A stretch of DNA of 57,741 nt from CAZVAN01 sp964625245 (GTDB lineage Bacteria; Patescibacteriota; Saccharimonadia; Saccharimonadales; UBA10212). The translations under genes were made by a program, and so were the position numbers. The DNA lies in contig CAZVAN010000001.1 of the NCBI GenBank assembly GCA_964625245.1, positions 1 to 57,741 on the forward strand, in the 5' to 3' direction. A model generated the notes under the pieces. It was not told the DNA's origin and did not search any database. It worked only from the letters and a program-made list of their open reading frames with translations. Shown here one piece after another: positions 46,648-56,269 of the stretch. Each line of letters starts with the position of its first letter. Positions within the stretch are counted from its first letter, which is position 1.

Positions 46648-46670
46648 GCCTAATTCTGACAACATGTGGA

Positions 46671-47885
46671 TTACCCGCCTCCCAGGTTTTTGCCAGCCAA
46701 GCCATAGATAGGTAACAATACAGCGGCTACGATTATTAAGGCTATGACACCGACTACAATCATAAGCACCGGCTCGATAATAGTATTTATGGCTTTTATC
46801 TGGCTGTCCACCTCTTTTTCATAGTATTCGGCCAAGCGAACAAGCATTTTCTCTAGAGCCCCAGATTGCTCGCCAATGCTTATCATATTAGGAACTAGGT
46901 CTAGAAAATGGGGATCACTTTCAAGAGCGGAAGAAAGCGTTTTGCCGCCCTTTACCTCTTCTACGGCTTTATGAATAGAATTGGATATTAGACTGTTGCC
47001 GACGGCCTCAGCCGTGGTATTGAGCATTTTAATCATTGGTACTCCTGCCCCAACCAATGTGCTGGCGGTGCGAGCAAAACGGGCCATATATAGTTTCATA
47101 AACAGCGGCCCAATTGGCCAGATGGTCATTTTTAGCCGATCAATGAAAATTACACCACTGGAGCTTTTTATAAACCGCCGCGCAAAGAAAGCAGCTGCTC
47201 CCAGGGCAATGACCATCAACCACCAAAAGTGAGTAAAGAATTTAGAGAAATCCAGAAGTAGAGTGGTTATAAATGGCAATTGAGTTCCAGGTAATGACTT
47301 ATAGAGACTACTCACCTGGGGTAGAACAGTTGTAGTCATGAAAATAAGGATTCCAAAAAGTACAACCAGAACTATTGCCGGGTAAATCATGGCGCCTCTG
47401 ACTTTGCTTATTACCTCGGCATCCTTCTCCTGTTGAGTCGACAGACGGTCTAGCGACACATCCAACGAGCCGGAGGCCTCACCGGCTGTTACCAAACTTA
47501 TGTAAACATTGTTAAAGACAGTTGGGTATTTGGCCATGGCCGACGCTAGGCTGGAGCCAGCCTCTACGTCTGTCATAATCTTGGAAATTATTTCTTTAAG
47601 GACTTTTTGTTTGGTTTGTTTTTCGACGGTACTTAGACTTTGAAGCATTGGCAGGCCGGCATTAATTAGAGTTGAAAGCTGCCTGGAAAAAATAATTTTT
47701 TGCTTTGTTGGCACCCGACTACGAAACCCAATAGCAGATTTTTCAGATTTAAGGGTAATGTCTAGAGGAGACAACCCCCGGTCAATCAAAAGTTTGGCCG
47801 CCGATTTTTCGTTTTCAGCTTCAATTTCGGCTTTTATTTTTTGGCCGGAGGCCGGATTCAGGGCGGTATAGGCATAGGTAAGCAT
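46671..47885 (-). CDS. pilC: Type IV pilus inner-membrane platform protein
   Basis: A 404-aa GspF/PilC family protein with two copies of the T2SSF domain (about 70-190 and 270-395), each ending in membrane helices, and the conserved VPTKQKIIFSRQLSTLINAGLPMLQSL region. It anchors the PilB and PilT motors. It follows pilT by 4 nt. Confidence 0.96.
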   Translation of the reverse strand: MLTYAYTALNPASGQKIKAEIEAENEKSAAKLLIDRGLSPLDITLKSEKSAIGFRSRVPTKQKIIFSRQLSTLINAGLPMLQSLSTVEKQTKQKVLKEIISKIMTDVEAGSSLASAMAKYPTVFNNVYISLVTAGEASGSLDVSLDRLSTQQEKDAEVISKVRGAMIYPAIVLVVLFGILIFMTTTVLPQVSSLYKSLPGTQLPFITTLLLDFSKFFTHFWWLMVIALGAAAFFARRFIKSSSGVIFIDRLKMTIWPIGPLFMKLYMARFARTASTLVGAGVPMIKMLNTTAEAVGNSLISNSIHKAVEEVKGGKTLSSALESDPHFLDLVPNMISIGEQSGALEKMLVRLAEYYEKEVDSQIKAINTIIEPVLMIVVGVIALIIVAAVLLPIYGLAGKNLGGG

Positions 47886-47889
47886 GCGC

Positions 47890-48954
47890 CTAGCCCCTCA
47901 TCAATCTGTCTAGTTCTTCAACGTCTACCGCATAATTTCTAGCTTCGTCGTAGCTGATTTTCCCGGAATGCACCAGGCCTATCAGAGTATGATCCATGCT
48001 TTGCATGCCATGCTCAACGCCTGTTTGGATAACCGCCTCCAGTTGATAGTTTTTACCTTCGCGGATGATATTACGCACGGCTGGGGTGGCGATTAGGATT
48101 TCAGCTGCCGGTACACGACCACCGCCAAGAGCCGGAATTAGTCGCTGCGAGCAGACAGCCATCAATATATTGCCGAGTTGGGCCCGGACCTGGGGTTGCT
48201 GGTGGGGTGGAAAAACATCAATCATGCGGTCAATACTTTGGCTGGCGCTGTTGGTGTGCAGAGTGGCAAAAACCAGATGTCCGGTTTCGGCGATTGTAAT
48301 AGCCGCCGCTATGGTCTCAAGATCGCGCATTTCACCAATCAGAACTACATCCGGGTCCTGGCGCAGAGCCGAACGCAAAGCCGAACTAAAACTATAAGTA
48401 TCGTAGTGGACTTCCCGCTGTACAACCACCGAGTGTTTAGATTTATGGGTATACTCAATTGGATCTTCGATGGTAATAATATGCACGGCTTTTTCGGTAT
48501 TTATCTTATCTACCATGGCAGCTAGGGTCGAGCTTTTACCGGAACCGGTCGGCCCAGTAATAAGAACCAAGCCGCGAGGGTATTCGGCGAACTTATTCAG
48601 GATTTGTGGCAGACCAAGGTTCTCTATAGACTTGATTTCATTTGATATCAGTCGCATGGCCGCCGCTAGGTTACCCCGCTCGTGGAAAGCGTTAACCCTG
48701 AAACGACCCAGATCGCCAAAGGCAAAGCTAAAATCAAATTCCTTGTCACGCAGTAATATCTGTTTTTGGTCCTCATCAAGCAAACCGAAGACCAAACCTT
48801 CAACTGTTTGTTCGCTCAGAGCATCCTGTGCTGGTATAGGCAACAATGCGCCATCAACCCTTATAACAGGCGGTAAGCCAACCTCCAAATGAAGGTCGGA
48901 TGCCTTGCGTTTGACAACTTCTTCCAGTAAGAATTCTATTTTTGGTGGTTGCAC
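47890..48954 (-). CDS. pilT: Pilus retraction ATPase
   Basis: A 354-aa hexameric motor. Walker A GPTGSGKS (134-141), Walker B around IGEMRDLET, the TGHLVFATLHTNSA box and the PilT-specific AVRNIIREGK region identify the retraction motor rather than an extension motor. Presence of PilT means the pili can retract, useful for pulling onto a host cell or for DNA uptake. 12 nt downstream of pilB. Confidence 0.96.
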   Translation of the reverse strand: MQPPKIEFLLEEVVKRKASDLHLEVGLPPVIRVDGALLPIPAQDALSEQTVEGLVFGLLDEDQKQILLRDKEFDFSFAFGDLGRFRVNAFHERGNLAAAMRLISNEIKSIENLGLPQILNKFAEYPRGLVLITGPTGSGKSSTLAAMVDKINTEKAVHIITIEDPIEYTHKSKHSVVVQREVHYDTYSFSSALRSALRQDPDVVLIGEMRDLETIAAAITIAETGHLVFATLHTNSASQSIDRMIDVFPPHQQPQVRAQLGNILMAVCSQRLIPALGGGRVPAAEILIATPAVRNIIREGKNYQLEAVIQTGVEHGMQSMDHTLIGLVHSGKISYDEARNYAVDVEELDRLMRG

Positions 48955-48966
48955 TTTTTAACTCCC

Positions 48967-50772
48967 CTAACTATCCGCTGAAGCTACACGGTTTACTTCT
49001 AGCAGAGTGGTCTTGCCAGCCAAAGCCTTTAGGTAGCCGTCCTGGCGCATAGTCACCATCCCCTGTGCTTGGGCTTGCCTTTGGATAGCCGAGCTGGTGG
49101 CGTGTTTGATGATTAGGTCCTGTATTGGTTCTGTGATTTCAAAGACCTCGTAAAGCCCTACTCGACCCACATAGCCGGCGGGATTATCGGGTGTTTCTCT
49201 ACCCTTAAACAAAGTATAAGCGTTTTCGTTCCCAAGTGGCAAGGCAGAATAACCGAGGTCTTTGGACACCTTATCTACATCTGCACTGGTTTTGGGTAGT
49301 AGATTTCCAAGAACTTTATGAATGTCGTCGGTTTCAACATTGTTTGAAGCGTAGGTTTCTTTATCATCCACTATTTTTCTGACCAAACGCTGGCCAATTA
49401 CGGTGTGGACGGTGCTGGCAATCAAAAACGGTTCAATACCCATATCAAGCAAACGGGGCAAAATTCCAGCGGCGCTGTTGGTGTGCAGAGTGGCAAAAAC
49501 CAGATGTCCGGTTAAAGCCGCCTGAACTGCCAGGCTGGCAGTTTCTTTGTCGCGAATTTCGCCGACCATTACTACGTCTGGATCCTGGCGCAGAATTGAC
49601 CTGAGTCCAGTCGCAAAAGTTAGTCCGACGTCCGGATTTACTTGGATTTGGTTGACCCCGTCAATCTTATACTCTACGGGGTCTTCCAAGGTGACTATAT
49701 TAACTGAATCGTTTTTTATTTCCTGAATCATGGCATACATCGAGGTTGACTTACCCGAGCCAGTCGGGCCTGAAGTGAGTATCATGCCGTGCGGCAACCT
49801 AAGACTCTCACGTATGAGTCTCAGCGCCCGGCCGGTATAACCCATATCTTCTAGGTTAAAGCTGCTACCGCTCTTATCCAAAAGACGCATGACAACTTGC
49901 TCGCCCCAGACTACCGGACTTATGGCTACACGGATGTCTATAGCGTTCTCTTCGATCTTGATGGTAAACTGTCCGTCCTGTGGAATTCTATGCTCGTCAA
50001 TCTTTAAATTGGATAAAATTTTTATTCGACTCACTAGGGCTGGCTCGGCACTTTTGGGCAATTTCATAATCTCTCTGAGCACCCCGTCAACCCTAACTCT
50101 TATCTTGAGCATGTTCTCCAGAGGCTCAATATGGATGTCGCTGGAACGGGTCCTGGCGGCATAGTTCATTATGGCGCTTAAGGCTTTCGCTATCGGGGAG
50201 TCCTGAACTATAGTCTGGACTTTTTGGTTAGCATCAGCCGATTTAGCCTGCCCCGCGGTGTCACCCTTCTTGTCCGCCAACAACTCGTCAACCATTTGGG
50301 GTTTGGTGAGTATATCGGTTATGTTGCGGGTCTGGTCATACTTTTCCAGTATGTGCTTTATACCGGACTCGCTGGCGGCGTAGACTTTCAGGGGCCGGCT
50401 TATCTTATTACTTAGAAAATCTACAGCTTGAAGGTTATCAGCATCGAGCATGGCTACCACTAGTCGCTTGTCCATCTCACCAATCGGCACAGCCATGTAG
50501 TGCTCGGCGACATCCTTATCGAGCAAATCCAATATTTTGGGGTCAATGTTGGCGGTTGTAAGGTTTACATAGGGAACATTGTTAGCAATAGCTAAGGCTT
50601 TTGTTAGCTGCTCGTCACTGATATGTCCATCATTAAGTAGAACACTAAAAAAAGGCTGCTTACTACTTTTAGCCTGGTTTTTAAGCAAGTTAAGCTTGTC
50701 TTTATCTAGTAGGCCCTCTTGAAGCAGTACATCCTCTGTTTTTACCTGAATCTGAGGCGACAGGACATTCAT
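48967..50772 (-). CDS. pilB: Pilus assembly ATPase
   Basis: A 601-aa extension motor of the GspE/PilB family: N-terminal MshEN-type domain (~1-150), linker, then the ATPase core with Walker A GPTGSGKST (335-343) and GEIRDKETASLA. The zinc-binding tetracysteine loop found in most PilB/GspE proteins is absent; the protein has no Cys at all and has a shorter GRETPDNPAGYVGRVGLYE connection. Confidence 0.95.
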   Translation of the reverse strand: MNVLSPQIQVKTEDVLLQEGLLDKDKLNLLKNQAKSSKQPFFSVLLNDGHISDEQLTKALAIANNVPYVNLTTANIDPKILDLLDKDVAEHYMAVPIGEMDKRLVVAMLDADNLQAVDFLSNKISRPLKVYAASESGIKHILEKYDQTRNITDILTKPQMVDELLADKKGDTAGQAKSADANQKVQTIVQDSPIAKALSAIMNYAARTRSSDIHIEPLENMLKIRVRVDGVLREIMKLPKSAEPALVSRIKILSNLKIDEHRIPQDGQFTIKIEENAIDIRVAISPVVWGEQVVMRLLDKSGSSFNLEDMGYTGRALRLIRESLRLPHGMILTSGPTGSGKSTSMYAMIQEIKNDSVNIVTLEDPVEYKIDGVNQIQVNPDVGLTFATGLRSILRQDPDVVMVGEIRDKETASLAVQAALTGHLVFATLHTNSAAGILPRLLDMGIEPFLIASTVHTVIGQRLVRKIVDDKETYASNNVETDDIHKVLGNLLPKTSADVDKVSKDLGYSALPLGNENAYTLFKGRETPDNPAGYVGRVGLYEVFEITEPIQDLIIKHATSSAIQRQAQAQGMVTMRQDGYLKALAGKTTLLEVNRVASADS

Positions 50773-50792
50773 GGTGCTTTAAATGTCTCCTT

Positions 50793-51059
50793 TTATTGTG
50801 GGCTGCCGTTAAATGGCGTTTGGTTTTGGGTGTTGCCGAGTTGCAGCGGTTGGGCTGGATCCAGTGCGCCCTTGTTGAAAATAGTGTTGTAGTTAGAGTC
50901 GTTTTTGATATCCGGGAAAGTCGCGGATATACTGTTGGCCGTATGTACAGTCAGGCTGTGGTTCACCGGTATCCTGAATATCAAACTAGTTAGTATGAAG
51001 GAAAGGACCGCCGTTACCCCGGCAATCATAGCTAAAGTAATTATGTCTTTTCGTTTCAT
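50793..51059 (-). CDS. Small membrane-anchored pilus-locus protein, hypothetical
   Basis: An 88-aa protein with one N-terminal helix (about 7-28) and a short polar outer tail. Its position between pilO and pilB (1-nt overlap with pilO) suggests a role like PilP or another alignment-complex subunit, but sequence gives no proof. Confidence 0.65.
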   Translation of the reverse strand: MKRKDIITLAMIAGVTAVLSFILTSLIFRIPVNHSLTVHTANSISATFPDIKNDSNYNTIFNKGALDPAQPLQLGNTQNQTPFNGSPQ

Positions 51060-51748
51060 TATTTTATCTCCTTGCCAGTTATGATGACGGTTTTAGGTGG
51101 CTGATAATAGGTTGTAAGATTGAGACTGACTGTTAGGTTTTCCGCATTACCGGTTAGAGTCAGGTGCGTAACGTCCATCGGTCTAATTGAGCGCTGAAAA
51201 TCGGCTATTAATTGGGCTACTGAGTCATATTTACCGGTGCCGCTAAGCGTCAGATCAATCTTAGAAGGCGTAGGATTGGCCGAAGGCTCTGATTTTACAG
51301 TGCTGGAATCATCAGTTCCGCCTATGCTTGGATTGCTTATACCCGCGGAGCTTAGAATTGTGGAGACGCTTGTGAGTAGCGCCGGAAAATCGTAACTGGT
51401 TGGCAAGGCATCCAGGACAATTCGGCCATTGTCGACATCTGGAGATACGGCGTTAGGGCTTGTGTCATTTGTATGATCGATAATATTTTTAGTGGAGCTA
51501 CCAATAAAGACCTCGTTGTACTGAGTGACTAGGTTGTTGGCATTTTTAATGTTAGCGTTCAGTTGGACGACCGAAGCCTGTCTTGCGTTAATAACCCGTC
51601 GCTGATATAGCGCCTGCCCCGCCAGAACTTTTGCGCTAACCAAACAAAATACTGTAGTTACAGTAGCGCCCACTATTATGCCAATAATTTTTTGTTGAGT
51701 CTTATCTATTTGCAAAGACTTGCCGCTAAGTTTGGACTTAATTTTCAC
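51059..51748 (-). CDS. pilO: PilO-like pilus alignment protein
   Basis: A 229-aa bitopic membrane protein: basic start, one helix (about 22-43), a coiled-coil segment (INARQASVVQLNANIKNANNLV) and a ferredoxin-like outer domain ending SLNLTTYYQP. Assignment rests on topology and on its place between pilN and pilB. Confidence 0.8.
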   Translation of the reverse strand: MKIKSKLSGKSLQIDKTQQKIIGIIVGATVTTVFCLVSAKVLAGQALYQRRVINARQASVVQLNANIKNANNLVTQYNEVFIGSSTKNIIDHTNDTSPNAVSPDVDNGRIVLDALPTSYDFPALLTSVSTILSSAGISNPSIGGTDDSSTVKSEPSANPTPSKIDLTLSGTGKYDSVAQLIADFQRSIRPMDVTHLTLTGNAENLTVSLNLTTYYQPPKTVIITGKEIK

Positions 51749-52516
51749 CTACCTACCCTCCGTGCTTGTCTGGCTACTATTAAACAATGTACTGGCTGGG
51801 TCGTTTAGTCTAGATGGCGGGTTGGTTTGTTTGACTGATAGATCTAGGGATACAGCTTTGCCTTGAGTGTCAACTAAGTTATTGGCGAATAGCTTAGTGT
51901 CATATTGTAGATTTATAGTATAGCCGGCATTAGTTGGATTAATGCTAAAAGAGCTTTCTACCACCGACGGGAAGGCCGTTTGGCTACAAACTTTCTTATC
52001 ATTATTCCACTGCCCGCTAGCGGACGAACAGCCTTTTTGATCCTTTACATCGGGTATCGCGTAGGTAGTCGTTTTGAGAGTGTCCACAAAAGTGTTAACG
52101 GCTTGCTGAGAGTTGGCCGTACCTGAAATAATCATCGTTGATTGGGTTGTATCAATGTCCAATTTATTGATACTGACGTCAGCCGGTGTTATTTCCGGAA
52201 GATATACGAAAATTTGTGATAGGGCGTGCTTGCTTTGGTGTAGCTGGGATAAAGCTTGAAGTTGACTCTGGACCGTAATTATCTGGTCAATTCCAGGTAT
52301 AGCTTTAAGTTTCTGACTGGCCGCGTCAACTGCCTTACTGGAATTATCCATCTGTCTCTTCTGCACCACATTGACCATTAAAAGCATGGTTAGAAAAATC
52401 GCCAAACTAACCACCCCGGCTAGAAGGGATAGTCGAACTACCGTCTTTTCCAGATGTTTAGTGCGGTTATACTCCAACTTGACGTCGGGCAGCAGATTGA
52501 ACTGTACTTTGCTCAT
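51749..52516 (-). CDS. pilN: PilN-like pilus alignment protein
   Basis: A 255-aa bitopic protein beginning MSKVQFNLLPDVKLEY, the short PilM-binding motif (fNLLP) typical of PilN, then one helix (about 27-50), a coiled coil and an outer domain with two Cys. Overlaps pilM by 4 nt. Confidence 0.88.
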   Translation of the reverse strand: MSKVQFNLLPDVKLEYNRTKHLEKTVVRLSLLAGVVSLAIFLTMLLMVNVVQKRQMDNSSKAVDAASQKLKAIPGIDQIITVQSQLQALSQLHQSKHALSQIFVYLPEITPADVSINKLDIDTTQSTMIISGTANSQQAVNTFVDTLKTTTYAIPDVKDQKGCSSASGQWNNDKKVCSQTAFPSVVESSFSINPTNAGYTINLQYDTKLFANNLVDTQGKAVSLDLSVKQTNPPSRLNDPASTLFNSSQTSTEGR

Positions 52517-53556
52517 GGGTTTCTCTCCGCTAGTCCTGCTGCGATGGCAAAAGTATTGGATACCGCGTCCAGCTCATTCTGGCGAGCCGGCGGTATGCTA
52601 ATATTGCGCCAAGCGCTACCTATCTCAACGCTAATGCCAAACTTATTTGCCAGATATATTGGAAACTCTGGCAGAACAGACGCTCCACCTGTAACTATAA
52701 TTCGTTCTATCTTGAGGGTCGGATAGCGTCCTTGAAAGAATTTTATGGACTTGTCTATTTCAATAGCCAGACCTTCAATAATACTAATAATGGAGCTATA
52801 TACCTTCCCTTCCAACTTGTCTTTCCCTATACCAAACTTAAAGACGAACTGCCGGGCTTGTTCGCGGTCAATGCCAAGGTGCTGAGCCGTAGCCGTAATA
52901 AGCGCCTGATGCCCAATTGGTATTGATCTTGAAAGGTGAGGGACACTACCAACAGCTATGACAATATCGCTAGCGGCGCTACCTATATCTATAAGGACTT
53001 GCGCCAAGTTATTATCCGCCGGTACTAAAGACCGAGCCATGGCCATGGTGTCGGGTTCAAAAGCAATTACGTTCAGTCCGATAGACTCCAGCATCTCAAG
53101 CCGGCTTTCTACATAACTATTGGCAATCGACGAAAGCAGGACTTCAATTTTTTTGGGATCTTTGGGCGAGTCGCCGATTACCGCCCAGTCAATCTTAGAT
53201 TCGGCCAGAGGTGTAGGTATGTAAGAATCAGCTTGAAAACGGATAGTTTTGGCCAGCTCATTTTCCGGCAGGCGGTCCATGTCTATAACGGTGGTAAAAA
53301 CCCGGCTGGAAGCCAGATTAACAGCTACGTTCCTGGTAGATATACCGCTGCTCTTCAAAAGTTGGCTGATTACAGCCATAACTTTGGCCTGGTCAGCCTT
53401 GGCCTCGCTCAGGGCAACCGTCCCCTCAAACGGCGCATAGCCGTAGCGCGATAACTCCCTCAAGGGACCACTGCCTTTGAGTTCTACAGCCCTAGCAGCT
53501 GTTATACCTAGATCTAAGCCAAAAAAATCAGATTGCCCACTCAGTGTACGGATCAT
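52513..53556 (-). CDS. pilM: PilM actin-like pilus assembly protein
   Basis: A 347-aa cytoplasmic actin-fold ATP-binding protein: FFGLDLGITAARAVEL (phosphate 1), VLIDIGSAASDIVIA (phosphate 2) and IIVTGGASVLPEFP (adenosine motif). It binds the N-terminus of PilN. First gene of the pilM-N-O-x-B-T-C operon. TATAAT (53573-53568) leaves a 5-nt leader with no Shine-Dalgarno. Confidence 0.95.
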   Translation of the reverse strand: MIRTLSGQSDFFGLDLGITAARAVELKGSGPLRELSRYGYAPFEGTVALSEAKADQAKVMAVISQLLKSSGISTRNVAVNLASSRVFTTVIDMDRLPENELAKTIRFQADSYIPTPLAESKIDWAVIGDSPKDPKKIEVLLSSIANSYVESRLEMLESIGLNVIAFEPDTMAMARSLVPADNNLAQVLIDIGSAASDIVIAVGSVPHLSRSIPIGHQALITATAQHLGIDREQARQFVFKFGIGKDKLEGKVYSSIISIIEGLAIEIDKSIKFFQGRYPTLKIERIIVTGGASVLPEFPIYLANKFGISVEIGSAWRNISIPPARQNELDAVSNTFAIAAGLAERNP

Positions 53557-53610
53557 ACTTATTGTTGATTATAGCATGAGCGCTTTACTCGCCCACCCTT
53601 GTTTTTAATT

Positions 53611-54807
53611 TTAAAATACCGGGGGTAGTGAGGTTATGCTATCGACCGGTAGACCAGCGGCCGAATTAGAGCTAGTAGAGCCGCTGAAGAAACTGCCGCC
53701 CATTATTACATCGGGGGTGTAGTTGATAATTTCGGCAACGTTACACGTTGCTGGCGCTGGCGGGGTGCAGCTACCTCCCGGCGCAGTGAAGGTGTTGATT
53801 GAATCTTCGCCGGGGTTAGGAGTTGTTATGTCGCCCTTCACCCGCAAGAAGTTAACCTGTTTGGCAATAAAAGCACCGTTAACCAACAGAGGGTTGGTGC
53901 AGGTCGGCGGATAGAAATAATCTAGCGTGAGCGAATTATTGGGATGGCAAGTCCAAATAGTACCGTCATCAGCATTAATCGTGTTGGCGTCATTAGTCGC
54001 CGGTTCGGCGATATATACACCGTCCAGTTGCGTCACGGCCGGGTCTATGTAAATACTGCCGCTAGCCACCAACGAAAACTTGGGCACATTGTTGGCATTG
54101 TGCGGTGCATAGGTAATGTTACTAGGGATATAAGCATTACCTTTCACAAAAACGGTGATGTGCTTACCAGCGGGAATTGCAATGCCAGCGGGATTAATGA
54201 CTGCATTTGAGCCGCTCGACGGCGTCATTAAATATTGACCGTCAGCATTATTAAGGTCTATAGAGTCACCGTAAGCAGTTATGTTGCAGCAACTTTGGGG
54301 AGAATTTTGCTTTGTGCCAAAATAATCCGGAATACAGTTGCTTTGACGAACATTGCCTTCATATAGCCCTCCCCAGGTATTGCCGCTATGGTTATTAGAA
54401 AAAGCTAGAGCCCAAGGGAATGTAGGAGTGGTTGCGGCCTGGGCGCCAGCACTGTTAAAACCATCGTTTTGTGTGGCGTCTCCATCAATTGAGCCAAGCG
54501 AGAAAGCCGCATATTGAGATGACGCGCCGTTTGTTTGTAGATAACTTACATTGTTGTTAACTCTGGCATAAGTTAAAATTCCGCCATTTCTGATATCAGC
54601 CCCGCCCTGCGGGTAGTTTGAGTCCTGGTAATAACCGGAGGATTGAGCTGGGCAGCTGTTACCGGACTTATACCAACCGCCAGTCATAACATCGCCACCG
54701 TATGTCTTAAAATACGGCTGGTTAGCTGAAACCGTGCCCAAAGAGGCCAGTAATAGCAGTGCACTTACAATAAGCGCAGGTAGTCTTTTAAGGTGTTCTA
54801 CCTTCAT
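53611..54807 (-). CDS. Large secreted protein, hypothetical
   Basis: A 398-aa protein with a signal peptide (MKVEHLKRLPALIVSALLLLASLGTVSA) and a Gly/Asn/Ser-rich mature part that has repeated turns (GNAYIPSNITY, GSIYIDPAVTQLDGVYIAEP, GAFIAKQVNFLRVKGDI), suggesting a parallel beta-helix. Eight or more Cys are present. No family is recognised; it may be a surface or pilus-associated protein. The frame is open to 54858, but TATACT (54821-54816) puts transcription 2 nt before the ATG at 54807. Confidence 0.7.
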   Translation of the reverse strand: MKVEHLKRLPALIVSALLLLASLGTVSANQPYFKTYGGDVMTGGWYKSGNSCPAQSSGYYQDSNYPQGGADIRNGGILTYARVNNNVSYLQTNGASSQYAAFSLGSIDGDATQNDGFNSAGAQAATTPTFPWALAFSNNHSGNTWGGLYEGNVRQSNCIPDYFGTKQNSPQSCCNITAYGDSIDLNNADGQYLMTPSSGSNAVINPAGIAIPAGKHITVFVKGNAYIPSNITYAPHNANNVPKFSLVASGSIYIDPAVTQLDGVYIAEPATNDANTINADDGTIWTCHPNNSLTLDYFYPPTCTNPLLVNGAFIAKQVNFLRVKGDITTPNPGEDSINTFTAPGGSCTPPAPATCNVAEIINYTPDVIMGGSFFSGSTSSNSAAGLPVDSITSLPPVF

Positions 54808-54871
54808 ACATAAGCAGTATACAGCTATCCACTTTTTTGCAAAAGAGCTGGCAACCAAGAGATGGGATTAA

Positions 54872-55939
54872 CTAACTTCTCTTGAGCGGTTGCTTAGGAA
54901 GAAGTTTGATTTTTTTCAACGAGCCTAAATTCCTGGGCAACGGTTTCAGATTGATTGGTGTGTTTAGTTTCTGCACAATGGTTTCTGGGGCAGTCTTGAC
55001 GTTTTTACGGCCGCCGGCAATAGCTAGTTGGACTATTTGTCTGGCAATGTTAACTTTGGCTATGCTCTCGATAGCAAAACCAGGACTGGTGTTAACCTCT
55101 ATGACTACCCGCTTAGTCCCGGACGGCATGATGTCTACGCCTGCAACAGCTAGACCTACTGCCCGGGCGGCACGTTCTGCCAAATTAATCTCTTCCTCGT
55201 TTGGATTATAGCTATGACCAACTCCGCCGAGCGAAATGTTGGCCCTTATTTCGTCCCTTCGAGCTGAGCTGCGCATCATGGTGCCTACCAACTTTCCGCC
55301 AACTATAATAAAGCGCAAATCAACATATCTATCTTTTTTTGTCGGCTCTATAAATTGCTGCAGCAAAATCGGTATGTTATTGGCCAAAAAGCCATCAACG
55401 ATAGCCCTGGCATCGCCGCGAGAATCCGCTGGCATTACGCCCCGACCATGGGTGCCGGTATTGGTTTTAATGATCAAACGTTTATAAGTGATGGGTTCGA
55501 CAATCTTCAGAGCCTTATCAACGTCCAGTTCGTAGGCTTCGGTACCCGTTATGGCGGCGCTGCGGGGCACCGGTACACCAGCGGCAGCCAACGCCATAAG
55601 GCTGCTAATCTTATTTTTGGCTAGTCTGATTGCCGTAGGCGAAGCTGTGGAATAAACCCCATTACTTATTAATACTTCCAGAGCCAGGGTCGCCAGATTT
55701 ATGCTTTGCTCATCGGCCTCATTAATTCTGGGAATAACGGCATCAACCTTAACCTGAAGCAGCGTCCCTCTCTTGTTTGGCTGGTACAAAATCCGCTTAT
55801 TTTTAGTTGTCACGACAACGGTTTTGCGATAATTAATAATCCGGGCCCGATGGCCCTTTAGTCTAATCTCCCGAACCAGCCGTTTATTCTCGTAAACGTC
55901 CTCACGGCCTAATTCAGCCGAGAGTATACCAATGCGCAT
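54872..55939 (-). CDS. RimK-family ATP-grasp ligase
   Basis: A 355-aa ATP-grasp enzyme of the RimK/LysX group: N-terminal domain starting MRIGILSAELGREDVYENKRL, ATP-grasp signatures (LIIKTNTGTHGRGVMPADS, DLRFIIVGGKLVG, VAGVDIMPSG, VIEVNTSPGF). It should join an amino acid to a peptide or protein carboxylate through an acyl phosphate; the substrate (ribosomal protein S6 or another) cannot be told. A basic ~45-residue tail is unusual. TATCAT 7 nt before the ATG at 55939 predicts a leaderless mRNA; the frame is open to 55993. Confidence 0.85.
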   Translation of the reverse strand: MRIGILSAELGREDVYENKRLVREIRLKGHRARIINYRKTVVVTTKNKRILYQPNKRGTLLQVKVDAVIPRINEADEQSINLATLALEVLISNGVYSTASPTAIRLAKNKISSLMALAAAGVPVPRSAAITGTEAYELDVDKALKIVEPITYKRLIIKTNTGTHGRGVMPADSRGDARAIVDGFLANNIPILLQQFIEPTKKDRYVDLRFIIVGGKLVGTMMRSSARRDEIRANISLGGVGHSYNPNEEEINLAERAARAVGLAVAGVDIMPSGTKRVVIEVNTSPGFAIESIAKVNIARQIVQLAIAGGRKNVKTAPETIVQKLNTPINLKPLPRNLGSLKKIKLLPKQPLKRS

Positions 55940-56023
55940 ACTTGGAATGATACTCCAGCTTGGAGTTTTATGCTTCAGTGTTCCCGGCTCCACAGGTCCT
56001 CGCTGCTCACAAGGGTGAGACCG

Positions 56024-56269
56024 CTAACGGGCGCTCGTCAGACTTATTGGCGGATACTCGCTAAGGTCAGTAGATAATTCATACCACTGTGGACTGTAGC
56101 CGTATTCAAACTTGATTGGCGATGGCACGGCCGGAGCTGGCTCCGCTTGAGACGTAGCTAAATCATTATTAGCACTCTCTGCATGAACGCTGCAGACAGC
56201 CAAGGCTATAGTGACAAGTGAAAGTATAAAAATATAGGTAACAAAAAAGCAACGTAAAAACGCAGTCAT
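56024..56269 (-). CDS. Small secreted protein, hypothetical
   Basis: An 81-aa protein with a clear signal peptide (about 1-30, ending VHAES) and a ~50-residue Pro-rich acidic mature part. No family is recognised. It has a near-perfect ribosome-binding site (AAGGAGGTG, 2 nt spacing from G to ATG) and TATA elements upstream, so it is probably well expressed. It is divergent from the L,D-transpeptidase gene. Confidence 0.65.
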   Translation of the reverse strand: MTAFLRCFFVTYIFILSLVTIALAVCSVHAESANNDLATSQAEPAPAVPSPIKFEYGYSPQWYELSTDLSEYPPISLTSAR

